Positions 30,396 through 40,243 of a stretch of 64,000 nucleotides of DNA are shown piece by piece. Location: positions 248,001 through 312,000 of the forward strand of contig NZ_JAFCLG010000005.1 in NCBI RefSeq assembly GCF_018129685.1, given 5' to 3'. Numbering within the stretch: position 1 is the stretch's first letter; the number at the start of each line of letters is the position of its first letter. The notes below the pieces were generated by a model. The model made no database searches and was not told the origin of the DNA. It saw nothing but the letters and a program-made list of their open reading frames with translations. The translations under genes were made by a program, and so were the position numbers. This DNA comes from Bradyrhizobium manausense. GTDB taxonomy: Bacteria > Pseudomonadota > Alphaproteobacteria > Rhizobiales > Xanthobacteraceae.

Positions 30396-30835
30396 TGTTG
30401 TTCTTCCCGATCCGAATCCGGATCCTGTTCCGGATTCTTGTCCAAATCCTTCTGCACCGCAGGTGTTCGCAAAAGCTTCTCGATCCGTTCCGCTTCGTCG
30501 AATCGTTCGTCGACGCGGAAGCGAAGGTCAGGTGCAAATTTCAGGTTAACGCGCCGCGCGACTTCGCCGCGCAGGAATTTCTTGTTGCGATCGAGCGCAG
30601 TGATGATGATCTCGGTGTCGCGACCACCGAGCGGCATCACGTAGACTGTCGCGAGCTTCAGGTCGGGCGACATCCGCACCTCCGGCACGGTGATGATGTG
30701 ACCTTCAAGGTCCGCATCATGCACGCTGCCTTGCGCCAGAATATCGGCTATCGCGTGGCGGACCTGCTCGCCGACACGCAACTGACGCTGCGAGCCGCCG
30801 GGCGCGGAACTCTTCTTCTGATGATGGCGCGGCAT
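30392..30835 (-). CDS. rbfA: 30S ribosome-binding factor A
   Basis: Cold-shock/assembly factor that binds the 30S subunit during 16S 5' end maturation. 147 aa from ATG 30835, with GAGGTGA about 10 bases upstream; longer readings to 30937 lack a ribosome site. Core KH-like fold: [62 protein letters not shown]. The C-terminal tail is acidic and Gln-rich ([18 protein letters not shown]). Overlaps truB by four bases. Confidence 0.96.
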   Translation of the reverse strand: MPRHHQKKSSAPGGSQRQLRVGEQVRHAIADILAQGSVHDADLEGHIITVPEVRMSPDLKLATVYVMPLGGRDTEIIITALDRNKKFLRGEVARRVNLKFAPDLRFRVDERFDEAERIEKLLRTPAVQKDLDKNPEQDPDSDREEQQ

Positions 30836-30912
30836 AATCGAAAAATCACCTCGACGTGCCCGCGTTGGGACACGAGCGTTGTCATTTGTCCTGTTGAAAC
30901 GAATGGAGCGTG

Positions 30913-30938
30913 GATGGCCGGAATAAAATCCGGCCATC
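30913..30938. other. Hairpin between infB and rbfA
   Basis: 10-bp perfect stem GATGGCCGGA (30913-30922) / TCCGGCCATC (30929-30938) around ATAAAA. It lies 55 bases past the infB stop, within the operon, with no T-run. Likely an RNA stability or processing stem, or a Rho-linked pause; the role is inferred. Confidence 0.45.
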
Positions 30939-30992
30939 GCACTCCCGCAATTTCAGCTCAAAAAGATCCGGACGCTTCGGTAAGATTTGGAC

Positions 30993-33677
30993 TTACAGGG
31001 AGCGCTGGATCGTCTCTACGCGATAACACTCGATCACGTCACCGGCACGCATGTCGTGATAGTTTTCGAAAGCCATGCCGCATTCCTGACCGGCCTGGAC
31101 TTCCTTCACTTCGTCCTTGAAGCGCTTCAGCGTCGACAGCTTGCCTTCGTGCACGACGACGTTGTCGCGGATCAGGCGCACATTGGCGCCGCGTTCCACG
31201 GTGCCGTCGGTCACGCGGCAACCGGCAACCTTGCCGACCTTGGAGATGTTGAAGATCTCCAGGATCGAGGCATTGCCGAGCATGGTTTCGCGCAAGGTCG
31301 GCGCGAGCAGACCGCTCATCGCCTTCTTCACGTCGTCGACGAGGTCGTAGATGATGTTGTAGTAGCGGATCTCGATGCCGTTGCGCTTGGCGGCCGCGGC
31401 CGCCTCCTTGTTGGCGCGAACCGAGAAGCCGATGATCGCGGCGTTGAAGCCCTCCGCGAGCGTCACGTCCGATTCCGAGATGCCGCCGACGCCGGCATGC
31501 AGGATGCGGGCGGCGACTTCGTCGGTGCCGAGCTTCTCCAGCGAGCCGAGAATCGCTTCCAGCGAGCCCTGCACGTCGGCTTTGATGATCAGCGGGAATT
31601 CCTTGCGGCCCGCTGTCTTCAGCTGCGACATCATCTGTTCGAGCGAGCCGCGCATGCCGGAGATCGAGGCCGCAGCATTCTCGCGCTTCTGATGCGCGCG
31701 ATAGCTGGTGACCTGACGGGCGCGGGCTTCGTTCTCGACCACCGCGAGACGGTCGCCGGCTTCCGGCGGACCATTGAAGCCCAGCACCTCGACCGGAACC
31801 GACGGACCAGCCTCTTGCACCGTCTCGCCCTGATCCGAAATCAGCGCGCGGACACGGCCCATCTCGGCGCCGGCGACGATGATGTCGCCGACACGGAGCG
31901 TGCCGCGCTGGACCAGCACGGTCGCGACCGGACCACGGCCGCGATCGAGCTTGGCTTCGATCACGGTGCCTTCGGCCGGACGCTCCGAATTGGTCTTCAG
32001 GTCGAGGATGTCGGCCTGGAGCGCGATCATCTCGAGCAGTTTGTCGAGATTGGTCTTGTTCTTGGCGGACACTTCGACGTCGACGACGTCGCCGCCGAAG
32101 GATTCCACCTGCACCTCGTGCTGCAGCAGCTCGGTGCGGACGCGCTCGGGCTTGGCATCGGGCTTGTCGATCTTGTTGATGGCAACAATGATCGGCACGC
32201 GCGCCGCCTTGGCGTGGTTGATGGCCTCGATCGTCTGCGGCATGACGCCGTCATCGGCCGCGACCACCAGAACGACGATGTCCGTGACCTTGGCGCCACG
32301 GGCACGCATCGCGGTGAACGCGGCGTGGCCGGGCGTGTCGATGAAGGTGATCTTCTTGCCGCTTTCGGGCGACAGCACCTGATAGGCGCCGATATGCTGG
32401 GTGATGCCGCCGGCTTCGCCGGAGACCACGTTGGCATGGCGGAGCGCGTCGAGCAGCGAGGTCTTGCCGTGGTCGACGTGGCCCATCACGGTCACGACCG
32501 GAGAGCGGGTCTCGGTGTCGCTGGAATCGTCGACCTGGTCGAACAGGCCTTCTTCCACGTCCGACGCAGCAACGCGCTTGACGGTGTGGCCGAGCTCTTC
32601 GGCGATCAGCTGCGCGGTGTCGGCGTCGATCACGTCGGTGATCTTGTGCATCGCGCCCTGCTTCATCAGCATGCGGATGACGTCGACCGCGCGCTCGGCC
32701 ATGCGGTTGGCGAGTTCCTGGATGGTGATCGCCTCGGGAATGATCACCTCGCGGATCAGCTTTTCCTTCGGCTCGTTCGAGACGTGACCCTTCAGGCGCT
32801 GGGTGCGGCGACGGAACGAGGCGATCGAACGCTCGCGCACTTCGTCGGCGTTGAGCGCGGTGACGACGGTCAGGCGGCCGCGCTCCTTCTGCGGACCAGG
32901 CTTGTGGGTGGGTTTGGGCGCAACCACGGGACGCGCGGCACCGCCTGGACCGCGACGGATCTGACGCGGACCATCGTCCTCGTCCGGTCCGGCCGCGACT
33001 GCGGGCGCGCGACCCAGCGGGCCACCGCCGGGGCGCGATGCCGGGCGAGCGGTCGTGGTCGCCGCAGGGCGCGTCGTGGTCGGCGCGGAGCGGGGCGTGC
33101 TGGTCGCCGGGGCTGCGGCTGCTGCGGCGGCGGGACGTGCGGCCGACGCCGGCTGCTCGCCTTCGCCAAAACGCTTCTTGGCTTCGGTCTCGGCCTTGCG
33201 CTTGGCCTCGTCCTCATGGCGGTGGCGTTCTTCCTCGGCCTTGCGGCGCGATTCGGCGGCTTCGCGCTCGGCGCGTTCGGCGGCCTCGCGGACGGCGCGG
33301 CGCTGCGCCTCTTCCTCGGCCTGGCGGCGCTCTTCGACTTCGCGAACCTTGGCGTCGGCGAGCGCGCTGGCGCGGGCGGAGCGTTCGTCCTCGGTCAGGG
33401 TGCGCAGCACCACGCCGGAACCGGAGTTGCGCGGCGGGGCCGGGCGAGACGGAGCGGGCGCCGGCGCGGCCGGCGCCGGCTTCGCAACAACCGCCGGTGC
33501 CTGCGGCTCGGGGCTGCCGTCGATGCGGCGCTTGCCGCGCTTCTCGACCACGACCTGCTTGCTGCGGCCATGGCTGAAGCTCTGGCGGACAGTGCCCGTT
33601 TCGACGCGCGGCTTGAGCGATAGCGTCTTGCTCGGAACGCTCAGCTTCTTGTCGTCAGGGGTCTTGGTATCAACCAT
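30993..33677 (-). CDS. infB: Translation initiation factor IF-2
   Basis: GTPase that places fMet-tRNA on the 30S subunit and promotes 50S joining. 894 aa. It has a long, low-complexity Ala/Pro/Arg/Glu-rich N-terminus (about 1-300), the IF2_N domain ([21 protein letters not shown]), the G domain with GHVDHGKTS (G1), DTPGHAAF (G3) and NKIDKPDA (G4), then domains II-IV with the fMet-tRNA binding C2 at the end. Complete. The low-complexity start explains the long open frames on the opposite strand. Confidence 0.98.
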   Translation of the reverse strand: MVDTKTPDDKKLSVPSKTLSLKPRVETGTVRQSFSHGRSKQVVVEKRGKRRIDGSPEPQAPAVVAKPAPAAPAPAPSRPAPPRNSGSGVVLRTLTEDERSARASALADAKVREVEERRQAEEEAQRRAVREAAERAEREAAESRRKAEEERHRHEDEAKRKAETEAKKRFGEGEQPASAARPAAAAAAAPATSTPRSAPTTTRPAATTTARPASRPGGGPLGRAPAVAAGPDEDDGPRQIRRGPGGAARPVVAPKPTHKPGPQKERGRLTVVTALNADEVRERSIASFRRRTQRLKGHVSNEPKEKLIREVIIPEAITIQELANRMAERAVDVIRMLMKQGAMHKITDVIDADTAQLIAEELGHTVKRVAASDVEEGLFDQVDDSSDTETRSPVVTVMGHVDHGKTSLLDALRHANVVSGEAGGITQHIGAYQVLSPESGKKITFIDTPGHAAFTAMRARGAKVTDIVVLVVAADDGVMPQTIEAINHAKAARVPIIVAINKIDKPDAKPERVRTELLQHEVQVESFGGDVVDVEVSAKNKTNLDKLLEMIALQADILDLKTNSERPAEGTVIEAKLDRGRGPVATVLVQRGTLRVGDIIVAGAEMGRVRALISDQGETVQEAGPSVPVEVLGFNGPPEAGDRLAVVENEARARQVTSYRAHQKRENAAASISGMRGSLEQMMSQLKTAGRKEFPLIIKADVQGSLEAILGSLEKLGTDEVAARILHAGVGGISESDVTLAEGFNAAIIGFSVRANKEAAAAAKRNGIEIRYYNIIYDLVDDVKKAMSGLLAPTLRETMLGNASILEIFNISKVGKVAGCRVTDGTVERGANVRLIRDNVVVHEGKLSTLKRFKDEVKEVQAGQECGMAFENYHDMRAGDVIECYRVETIQRSL

Positions 33678-33747
33678 TCAGCAGTCCTAATCCTGATTTA
33701 TTCAGTGTTGTGCGTTGCCGCACAGTCCTATCGGGTCGTCGTGTCTC

Positions 33748-34431
33748 TCAGAAATCCTGGCCGGGCTTTTCGGCAGTCTTGTCAGCGTCCGCCATCCGGT
33801 ATCGGACCAGCATCTGGCTACGTGACAGGAATGACTTGCTCGCCGGGCCCGCGAGCAGGGCAGCATGTATCACATTTGACCGGGTAAGTGCCAAATCCAA
33901 TTCTATCGATTTCAGTGCGGTGACGACGGGAATCGGCGGCCTGATACCGCGATTTCCGACATTTTGACGCGCCAGAGTGTCCAGTTTATGGATTCCGTCC
34001 GCTGCCCCGTCACTGGCGTGGATCAGGACCTCGACCGTGCCTTCCCTCAGCGCGCTCTCGACCTTGCCGAAGCCGGCAACGATCTGGCCCGCCTTGGCGG
34101 CAATCCCAAGGGCTTCCGTCACGCTCCGGACCAGGAGCGCTTCGATGTCGGAAGGAAGCGTCTGGGGGGTGCGCAGCTCGCGCTTGAAGGCTTTGCTAAA
34201 TTGGTGACGCCGCACGGCTTCCGCAACCACCTGGCGCGAGGCGGTGACCCACATGCCGCGTCCGGGCAGCTTGCGCTTGAGATCGGGAACGATGTCGCCC
34301 TGGGGCGATATGACGAAGCGGATCAGTTCGTTGATCGGCCGGACCTCGCGGCTGACCGCGCACATGCGCATGGTCGCGGACCTTTCGGCCCGCGGTCCAT
34401 GGTCAAGTTCGCTGTCAGCGCTGGCAAGCAT
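33748..34431 (-). CDS. YlxR (DUF448) / L7Ae-like RNA-binding fusion
   Basis: 227 aa. Residues about 15-95 form a YlxR/DUF448 domain (RMCAVSREVRPINELIRFV...PGRGMWVTAS), and about 105-205 an L7Ae/L30e-like RNA-binding domain (LLVRSVTEALGIAAKAGQIVAGFGKVESAL). The fusion is the usual alphaproteobacterial form of the small RNA-binding protein between nusA and infB. The YlxR part is linked to ribosome assembly and RNase P in other bacteria; the exact role here is unknown. Starts 23 bases after nusA, so cotranscribed. Confidence 0.9.
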   Translation of the reverse strand: MLASADSELDHGPRAERSATMRMCAVSREVRPINELIRFVISPQGDIVPDLKRKLPGRGMWVTASRQVVAEAVRRHQFSKAFKRELRTPQTLPSDIEALLVRSVTEALGIAAKAGQIVAGFGKVESALREGTVEVLIHASDGAADGIHKLDTLARQNVGNRGIRPPIPVVTALKSIELDLALTRSNVIHAALLAGPASKSFLSRSQMLVRYRMADADKTAEKPGQDF

Positions 34432-34454
34432 CCGGGCGACATTCTCCTTCGCCC

Positions 34455-36065
34455 TTAAGCGGGCTGATCTTCGGCCGCGTCAGCCTCTTCGGCCGGCTTG
34501 GCGAGGTCAGCCTCGGTGATCCAGCCGGCCTTGACGCGGGCCTGCATGATCATGGCTTCCGCATCGTCCCGGGAGACGCCGAGGCCGTCGAGCACGCCGG
34601 CGAACTTGGTCTGCTCGCCGCCTTCCTTCCGTTCGGTCCAGCCGACCAGATCGTCGGTGGCGCAGCCGGCGAGGTCCTCGACCGACTTGATGTCGTTCTC
34701 GCCGAACTTCACCAGCATCTTCGAGGTCACGCCCGGCACGTCCTTCACGGCGTCCTCGACGCCGAGTTCCTTGCGGCGGGCCTCGATCTCGGCTTCCTGC
34801 TGATCGAGATATTCGCGGGCGCGGTTCTGCAGTTCCTGCGCGGTTTCCTCGTCAAAACCCTCGATACCGGCGAGTTCCTTGAGGTCCACCATCGCGAGTT
34901 CCTCGACCGAGGTGAAGCCCTCGGACGCCAGCAGCTGGCCGACCACCTCGTCGACATTGAGCGATTCCATGAAGACGCGGGTGGAGTTCTCGAAGTCGGC
35001 CTGGCGGCGCTCCGATTCCTCTTGCTCGGTCAGGATGTCGATGTCCCAGCCGGTGAGCTGCGAGGCGAGACGGACGTTCTGGCCGCGGCGGCCGATCGCC
35101 AGCGAGAGCTGGTTGTTGGTATCGGGCACCACGACCTCGATGCGCTCGCGGTCCTCGTCGATGACGACCTTGGAGACTTCCGCCGGCGCCAGCGCGTTGA
35201 CCACGAAGGTCGCGATGTCGGGCGACCAGGGAATGATGTCGATCTTCTCGCCCTGCAGTTCGTTCACCACGGCCTGCACGCGCGAGCCGCGCATGCCGAC
35301 GCAGGCGCCGACCGGATCGACCGAGGAATCGCGGGAAATCACGCCGATTTTCGCGCGCGAGCCCGGATCGCGGGCGACCGCCTTGATCTCGACGATGCCG
35401 TCGTAGATCTCGGGCACTTCCTGCGCGAACAGCTTCGCCATGAACTGCGGATGGGTGCGGGAGAGGAAGATCTGCGGGCCGCGGGTCTCGCGGCGGACAT
35501 CGAAGATGTAGGCGCGGACGCGGTCGCCGTTGCGGAACACTTCGCGCGGCAGCATCTCGTCGCGGCGGATGATGGCTTCGCCGCGGCCGAGATCGACAAT
35601 CACGCTGCCATATTCGACCCGCTTGACGACGCCGTTGACGATGTCGCCGATGCGGTCCTTGAATTCCTGATATTGCCGGTCGCGCTCGGCCTCGCGCACC
35701 TTCTGCACGATCACCTGCTTGGCCGACTGCGCGGCGATGCGGCCGTATTCGAGCGGCGGCAGGGTGTCGGCGATGGTGTCGCCGACCTGGGCGCCCGGAT
35801 TGGCGCGCTGCGCATCGACCAGCGAGATCTGGTTGGAGTGGTTCTCGACCTTGTCGACCACCAGCATGTGGCGCGACAGCCGCAGTTCGCCCTTTTTCGG
35901 GTCGATCTCGGCGTGAACGTCGGTCTCGCTGCCGTAGCGGGCCCGCGCCGCCTTGGCGATGGCATCTTCCATCGCTGCAATGACGATGCCGCGGTCGATC
36001 GATTTCTCGCGGGCGACGGCGTCGGCGATCTGGAGCAATTCAAGTCGATTGGCGCTGACTGCCAT
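34455..36065 (-). CDS. nusA: Transcription termination/antitermination factor NusA
   Basis: RNA polymerase-associated factor for pausing, termination and rRNA antitermination. 536 aa: N-terminal RNAP-binding domain, S1 (about 135-200, GDIVNGVVKRVEYGSVIVDLG), two KH domains (SRDSSVDPVGACVGMRGSRVQAV; NQLSLAIGRRGQNVRLASQLTGWDIDI), then the alphaproteobacterial acidic C-terminal repeats with helix-hairpin-helix character, ending in an Ala/Glu tail. Two bases downstream of the rimP stop. Confidence 0.98.
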   Translation of the reverse strand: MAVSANRLELLQIADAVAREKSIDRGIVIAAMEDAIAKAARARYGSETDVHAEIDPKKGELRLSRHMLVVDKVENHSNQISLVDAQRANPGAQVGDTIADTLPPLEYGRIAAQSAKQVIVQKVREAERDRQYQEFKDRIGDIVNGVVKRVEYGSVIVDLGRGEAIIRRDEMLPREVFRNGDRVRAYIFDVRRETRGPQIFLSRTHPQFMAKLFAQEVPEIYDGIVEIKAVARDPGSRAKIGVISRDSSVDPVGACVGMRGSRVQAVVNELQGEKIDIIPWSPDIATFVVNALAPAEVSKVVIDEDRERIEVVVPDTNNQLSLAIGRRGQNVRLASQLTGWDIDILTEQEESERRQADFENSTRVFMESLNVDEVVGQLLASEGFTSVEELAMVDLKELAGIEGFDEETAQELQNRAREYLDQQEAEIEARRKELGVEDAVKDVPGVTSKMLVKFGENDIKSVEDLAGCATDDLVGWTERKEGGEQTKFAGVLDGLGVSRDDAEAMIMQARVKAGWITEADLAKPAEEADAAEDQPA

Positions 36066-36067
36066 GG

Positions 36068-36823
36068 CTAGTCTCCTTCGTCAGGCTCGATCTCGCCGCG
36101 CCGCGCGCGTTCGGCGGCAAGACGATGTTTCTTTGTATTGGTCGGGGCCGGTTTCTTTTTCGGCTTGGTGTTCTTGGTGATTTTCGCGCTGATCTCGGCG
36201 TGCGGCGCCTGCGGCGGCTCGAGGCCGAGATCCCTGCGCATCTTGCGCTCCTCGGCCTTGCCTCGGCGCATCGATTCCGCGATCAGCTCGTCGGTCAGCA
36301 CCAGACGTGCCTCGCCGATATCTTCCATCGTCAGGAGCACGTTGGCATCGTCGTTGGGCTTGGCGTCGTCGCGATGCAGGTGCACGCGGTCGCCTTCGAC
36401 GGCACCAAGCGTGCCGCGGAACCGCTTGCGCCCCTCATGGGCGACGGCCATCTCGATCTTCACCAGATGGCCGCAATAGCGCTCGAAATCGGAACGGCGC
36501 ACCAGCGGACGGTCGATCCCGGGCGAGGAAATTTCAAGTCGATAGGCGCGGTCGATGGGGTCGGCGACATCAAGCACAGGCGACAGCGCTCGCGAGATCG
36601 CCTCGCAATCTTCGAGCTGCATCGAACCGTCAGGCCTTTCGGCCATGATCTGCACGGTGCAGCCGGATTCTCCCGAAATTCGGATCCGCACCAGGCGGTA
36701 ACCCATGCCCTCGAGCACGGGAGACGCGACCGCAGACACCCGTGCCGCGACGCCCGGCTCGACCACGAGCCTCGGCTCGGCCAGCAAGTCGGCATCTCTG
36801 GAACCAGCGGTCGGTTCGGTCAT
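36068..36823 (-). CDS. rimP: Ribosome maturation factor RimP
   Basis: 30S assembly factor. 251 aa from ATG 36823 (a TTG at 36835 is possible). Core: [50 protein letters not shown] and [23 protein letters not shown]. Longer than E. coli RimP (150 aa): it ends in a Lys-rich tail ([24 protein letters not shown]), usual for rhizobia. First gene of the rimP-nusA-ylxR-infB-rbfA-truB-rpsO operon. Its leader has a promoter and an intrinsic terminator listed separately. Confidence 0.96.
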   Translation of the reverse strand: MTEPTAGSRDADLLAEPRLVVEPGVAARVSAVASPVLEGMGYRLVRIRISGESGCTVQIMAERPDGSMQLEDCEAISRALSPVLDVADPIDRAYRLEISSPGIDRPLVRRSDFERYCGHLVKIEMAVAHEGRKRFRGTLGAVEGDRVHLHRDDAKPNDDANVLLTMEDIGEARLVLTDELIAESMRRGKAEERKMRRDLGLEPPQAPHAEISAKITKNTKPKKKPAPTNTKKHRLAAERARRGEIEPDEGD

Positions 36824-36944
36824 ATCAGGGGTCAAGGCGCTCGATAGTCTCGATGGTTAGGACCTGGTTAAAACGATCAGGCCCGCTTCGGAACTCTCCC
36901 GACAGCCTGTCGGGTCGCATCTTCCACCAAGCCGCGTTCAGGTA

Positions 36945-36976
36945 ATAAAAAAGAGCGGGTCCTTTCGGGCCCACTC
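36945..36976 (-). terminator. Terminator/attenuator in the rimP leader
   Basis: On the minus strand the stem GAGTGGGCCC (36976-36967) / GGACCCGCTC (36962-36953) with loop GAAA (two G-U pairs) is followed by TTTTTT (36952-36947), a textbook intrinsic terminator. It sits about 125 bases before the rimP start and about 40 bases after the candidate promoter -10, with no gene between, so it acts as a leader attenuator for the operon, or ends a tiny RNA. The structure is seen directly; the regulation is inferred. Confidence 0.75.
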
Positions 36977-37013
36977 TCACTACGCGGATCGTATGAGAAG
37001 ATGAATTGGCGCT

Positions 37014-37042
37014 GATATAGCCCGTTCCGCCGGCCCGGACAA
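37014..37042 (-). promoter_or_regulatory. Candidate sigma-70 promoter of the rimP operon
   Basis: Minus strand TTGTCC (37042-37037) - 17 bases - TATATC (37019-37014). This is the only good -35/-10 pair in the 392-bp gap between rimP and the divergent DUF2336 gene, and it lies directly upstream of the leader terminator. Confidence 0.5.
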
Positions 37043-37215
37043 GGGCCATCACGGGCGGACGGGGGCTTTTTGCGCCTCTGGCGGCGCCCCCTGGGAGCGC
37101 CGACAGGCACCCCGGGGAGCAACGCTTCTTTCACGAAGCGGGCCTAAATTCCCTGATTGTGGGGCGGCTTGAGCTATGGCGCGCCCACGGCGTGCCAGAT
37201 CCGAGTTGCGTTTTC

Positions 37216-38298
37216 ATGACCGTTGCCACGTCGCTCATTCCCGGACTGGACGATATCGTCAAACGCGGCGATCCCCGCCGTCGTGGCGAGATCGCGAGCG
37301 CCATTTCCGCGCTGTTCTTTCAGGACGCCTCGAAGCTCAGTTCCGAACTCGTCGACCTCTTCGACGACCTGCTGATCGATCTTGTCCCGCATGCCGAGCT
37401 TGCCGCACGCGTCGATCTCGCCGAGCGCTTCTCGCGGCTGGACAATGCGCCGCCGCATCTGGTCGGCCAGCTCGCGCGCGAAAACGAGATCCTGGTCGCG
37501 GGCCCGGTGCTGAGCCGCTCGCCCGTGCTCGATGACGCCGCACTCGTCGAGATCGCCCGGCTGAAGGGCCAGGGCCATCTGCTCGCGATGACGGAGCGGC
37601 CGATTCTGTCGACCGCGATCACCGATGTGCTGGTCGAGCGCGGGGATCGTGACGTGGTGCGCCGCGCCGCCGGCAATGCCGGCGCGATGTTCTCTCCGGG
37701 GGGCTATACGGAGCTGATCAAGCGCGCGAGCCAGGATGGCGTATTGACGCTCAGGATCGGTCAGCGCGAGGATCTCTCCAGCGATCATCTCAAAGAACTT
37801 CTCAACGGCACCCTCGACGTCATCAGGCGGCGGCTTTCCACCGTGGTCAATCCGGCGCGCCAGGTCGAGATCAAGCGTGCCATGGCCGCGATCGAGGAAG
37901 CGGCCAGGCCCGCGGGCCCGCGGCGCGATTTCGCGGATGCGCAACGCACGGTGCTCGGCCTGCATCGCGGCGGCCATCTCGGCGAGAGCGCGCTGCTCGG
38001 TTTCGCCAAGGCGCACAAATACGAGGAATCGGTCGCCACGCTCTCGGCGATGGCCGGCGTCAGGCTTCCGATCCTCGATCGCCTGATCTCCGGCGATCGC
38101 CACGATCCGATCCTGATCCTCGGACGTGTCCTGAATCTCGGTTGGCCCACGGTGCGCGCGCTGATCCTGATGTGGTACGGGCCGCATCGCACGCCGGCCG
38201 ATGCCGATCTCGAGCAGGCACGGGTAAATTTCACCCGCCTGATGCCGTCGACGGCGGAGCGCGTCGTCAATTTCTGGCGTAATCGGCCGGCGATCTAG
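37216..38298 (+). CDS. DUF2336 domain protein
   Basis: 360 aa from ATG 37216 (frame open to 37159). Helical-repeat-like protein of the DUF2336 family: FSRLDNAPPHLVGQLARENEILVAGPVLSRSPVLDDAALVEIA and DRDVVRRAAGNAGAMFSPGGYTELI are the typical blocks. The function of DUF2336 is unknown; family members are found in alphaproteobacteria and have been linked by others to signalling or motility contexts, but nothing here shows that. No signal peptide or membrane segment. Divergent from the rimP operon and convergent with trmB (4-base overlap of stops). Confidence 0.78.
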   Translation: MTVATSLIPGLDDIVKRGDPRRRGEIASAISALFFQDASKLSSELVDLFDDLLIDLVPHAELAARVDLAERFSRLDNAPPHLVGQLARENEILVAGPVLSRSPVLDDAALVEIARLKGQGHLLAMTERPILSTAITDVLVERGDRDVVRRAAGNAGAMFSPGGYTELIKRASQDGVLTLRIGQREDLSSDHLKELLNGTLDVIRRRLSTVVNPARQVEIKRAMAAIEEAARPAGPRRDFADAQRTVLGLHRGGHLGESALLGFAKAHKYEESVATLSAMAGVRLPILDRLISGDRHDPILILGRVLNLGWPTVRALILMWYGPHRTPADADLEQARVNFTRLMPSTAERVVNFWRNRPAI

Positions 38299-39005
38299 CT
38301 TCGCTTGAAACGCAGGTAAGCCGCCTTGCGCCCTTCGCGCGCGGCCTTTCGTCCATAGCGCGTCATCGTGTAGCCGGCCCAGGGCTCGCGAAAATCATCG
38401 GCGCGTTCCGCGAGCCAACGAAAATCCGGCGCGCGCGCAAGATGTGACAGCGTCCAGGCACAGTAGTCATCGATATCGCAGACGAAGCGAAATTCGCCGC
38501 CCGGCTTGAGGACGCGCGCCATCGCGAGGATCGTGCGATCCTGGACGAAGCGCCGCTTCCAGTGCCGCCGTTTCGGCCAGGGATCGGGATGGATCAGATC
38601 GATCCGCGACAGCGAGGCATCAGGCAGCCAGGCCAGCAGTTCGGCGGCGTCGCCTGCGAACAGGCGGATGTTGGCAATGTTGGCGACTTCGATTTGAGCG
38701 AGGATCTTCGCCATGCCGTTGACATAGGGCTCGCAGCCGATGAAGCCGGTCGTCGGAAAGGCCTGCGCTTCCGCCGCGAGATGTTCGCCGCCGCCGAAGC
38801 CGATCTCAAGCCGTACGTCCTCCGCCGCGGGATCGAAGATCTCGGCAGCGTTCGCCGGCTTCTCGCCCGTGATGTCGAGCGACAGATGCGGCAGCAGATG
38901 ATCGACCAGCTCGGCCTGGTGCTGCCTGAGCTTGTGGCCCTTGCGACGTCCGAAGAAGGCGCGCTCGCGATCGTCGCGATCGGGCTCTGATTTGCGTTCG
39001 CTCAT
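38295..39005 (-). CDS. trmB: tRNA (guanine-46-N7)-methyltransferase
   Basis: SAM-dependent enzyme making m7G46 in tRNA variable loops. 236 aa with LEIGFGGGEHLAAEA (SAM motif), FIGCEPYVNG, RIDLIHPDPWPKRRHWKRRFVQ (catalytic Asp and family signature) and GGEFRFVCDIDDY. ATG 39005 overlaps the TGA of the upstream M20 peptidase (ATGA), indicating coupling. In many rhizobia trmB follows metK here; that gene is absent from this window. Confidence 0.96.
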   Translation of the reverse strand: MSERKSEPDRDDRERAFFGRRKGHKLRQHQAELVDHLLPHLSLDITGEKPANAAEIFDPAAEDVRLEIGFGGGEHLAAEAQAFPTTGFIGCEPYVNGMAKILAQIEVANIANIRLFAGDAAELLAWLPDASLSRIDLIHPDPWPKRRHWKRRFVQDRTILAMARVLKPGGEFRFVCDIDDYCAWTLSHLARAPDFRWLAERADDFREPWAGYTMTRYGRKAAREGRKAAYLRFKRS

Positions 39006-40129
39006 CGCAGCGTCTGGTACAGCCGATGGAGCAGCCGCGCGCGCGGCTCGAGCGAGGACACGTAGATCTGCTCATAATGGGTGTGCGCGCCCTTGCCGTC
39101 GACGCCGAGCCCATCGAGCGTGCCGGTGTACGGCGCCGTGAAATTGCCATCCGAGCCGCCGCCGGTGTGGGTATCGATCAGCTCGAAGCCGAGTTCCGCC
39201 GCCAGCGACTTCGCATGCTCGTACAGCGAGGCGCCCGCATTGCCCTTCTCATAGGGCGGGCGATTGAGCTCGCCGGTGACGGTCACGGTCACGCCCTCGG
39301 TCTTTGACGTCAGCCCGAGGATCTTGCCGACGAACTCTTCTGCGTCGGCGACGCTGGGCACGCGCAAATCGACTTCGGCATAGGCCTCTTCCGGCGTGAC
39401 GTTGGGGCGTGTTCCGCCGCGCACCACGCCGACATTGACGGTCACGCCGCGCTTCAGATCGTTCATCCCTTCCAGCGTCTGGATGACGTTGGCGAGCTCG
39501 CGCACCGCGCTGCGGCCGTCTTCAGGGCGCGAGCCGGCATGTGCGGGCACACCCTTGATGAAAACCTGGAACCGTCCGACGCCCTTGCGCCCGGTGACGA
39601 TCTTGCCGCCGTCGCGCGCGGGTTCTGTCACCAGCACGTATTTGGCCTTGCGCCCTTCCTGCTCGATGAGCGCACGCGAGGTCGGGCTGCCGATCTCCTC
39701 GTCGGAGGTGAACATGTGGGTGATGCCGAGCGGCGGAAATTCGGGCGCGGTGCAAAGCTCGCGAAAGGCGTGATAGGCGATATAGGCCCCGCCCTTCATG
39801 TCGTAGATGCCGGGACCGAAGGCGCTGTCGCCTTCGACCTTGAACGGCAGGCGCTCGATGAAGCCCATCGGATGAACGGTATCGAGATGGCTAAGCACCA
39901 GGATACCAGGCCGGTCCTGGCCCCAGCTCGAGCGCACCACGAGATGATCGCCGCAGCCATCGACACCGGCGACGCGCTCGAGCGTGACGGGGAGATCGCG
40001 ATAATGATCGGCGACCATCGAGGTCAGCTTGTTGACCTGCTCGGGCACTTCCGTCGGCGTCTCGATCTCCACCCAGCGGCGTATACCAGCGAGAATAGTT
40101 TGGGAATCGAATGAATTGGAGTTCGCCAT
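39002..40129 (-). CDS. M20 family metallopeptidase (carboxypeptidase G2-like)
   Basis: 375 aa from ATG 40129 (MANSNSFDSQTILAGIRRWVEIETPT), the start preferred on family grounds; starts at 40156 and beyond are open. Zinc and catalytic motifs of M20: VLSHLDTVHPMGF, FGPGIYDMKGG, FTSDEEIGSPTSR and a C-terminal HTGGGSDGNFTA with the metal His. The dimerisation lid KGVPAHAGSRPEDGRSA is present. Closest in feel to CPG2/glutamate carboxypeptidases that remove C-terminal Glu from folate or peptide conjugates; the real substrate cannot be assigned. Overlaps trmB by four bases. Confidence 0.85.
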   Translation of the reverse strand: MANSNSFDSQTILAGIRRWVEIETPTEVPEQVNKLTSMVADHYRDLPVTLERVAGVDGCGDHLVVRSSWGQDRPGILVLSHLDTVHPMGFIERLPFKVEGDSAFGPGIYDMKGGAYIAYHAFRELCTAPEFPPLGITHMFTSDEEIGSPTSRALIEQEGRKAKYVLVTEPARDGGKIVTGRKGVGRFQVFIKGVPAHAGSRPEDGRSAVRELANVIQTLEGMNDLKRGVTVNVGVVRGGTRPNVTPEEAYAEVDLRVPSVADAEEFVGKILGLTSKTEGVTVTVTGELNRPPYEKGNAGASLYEHAKSLAAELGFELIDTHTGGGSDGNFTAPYTGTLDGLGVDGKGAHTHYEQIYVSSLEPRARLLHRLYQTLR

Positions 40130-40243
40130 GGACGTATCTGTGCCTTCGAATCGCATCATCTCAGCGGAAGTGGCGCAAGGCGCGCCCGCAGATGACGACA
40201 TAGGCCAGAATTGGCGCAGTCTCAAATCGGATGAAAAAGCGCC

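Noticed and set aside
30987..33623. 878-codon open frame opposite infB
   Set aside because: Antisense of IF-2, an effect of GC-rich codon bias; no recognisable domain and no ribosome site.
36836..37158. Initiator tRNA upstream of rimP (as metY in E. coli)
   Set aside because: Looked on both strands for a cloverleaf and TTCGAA-type T-loop; only the leader terminator was found.
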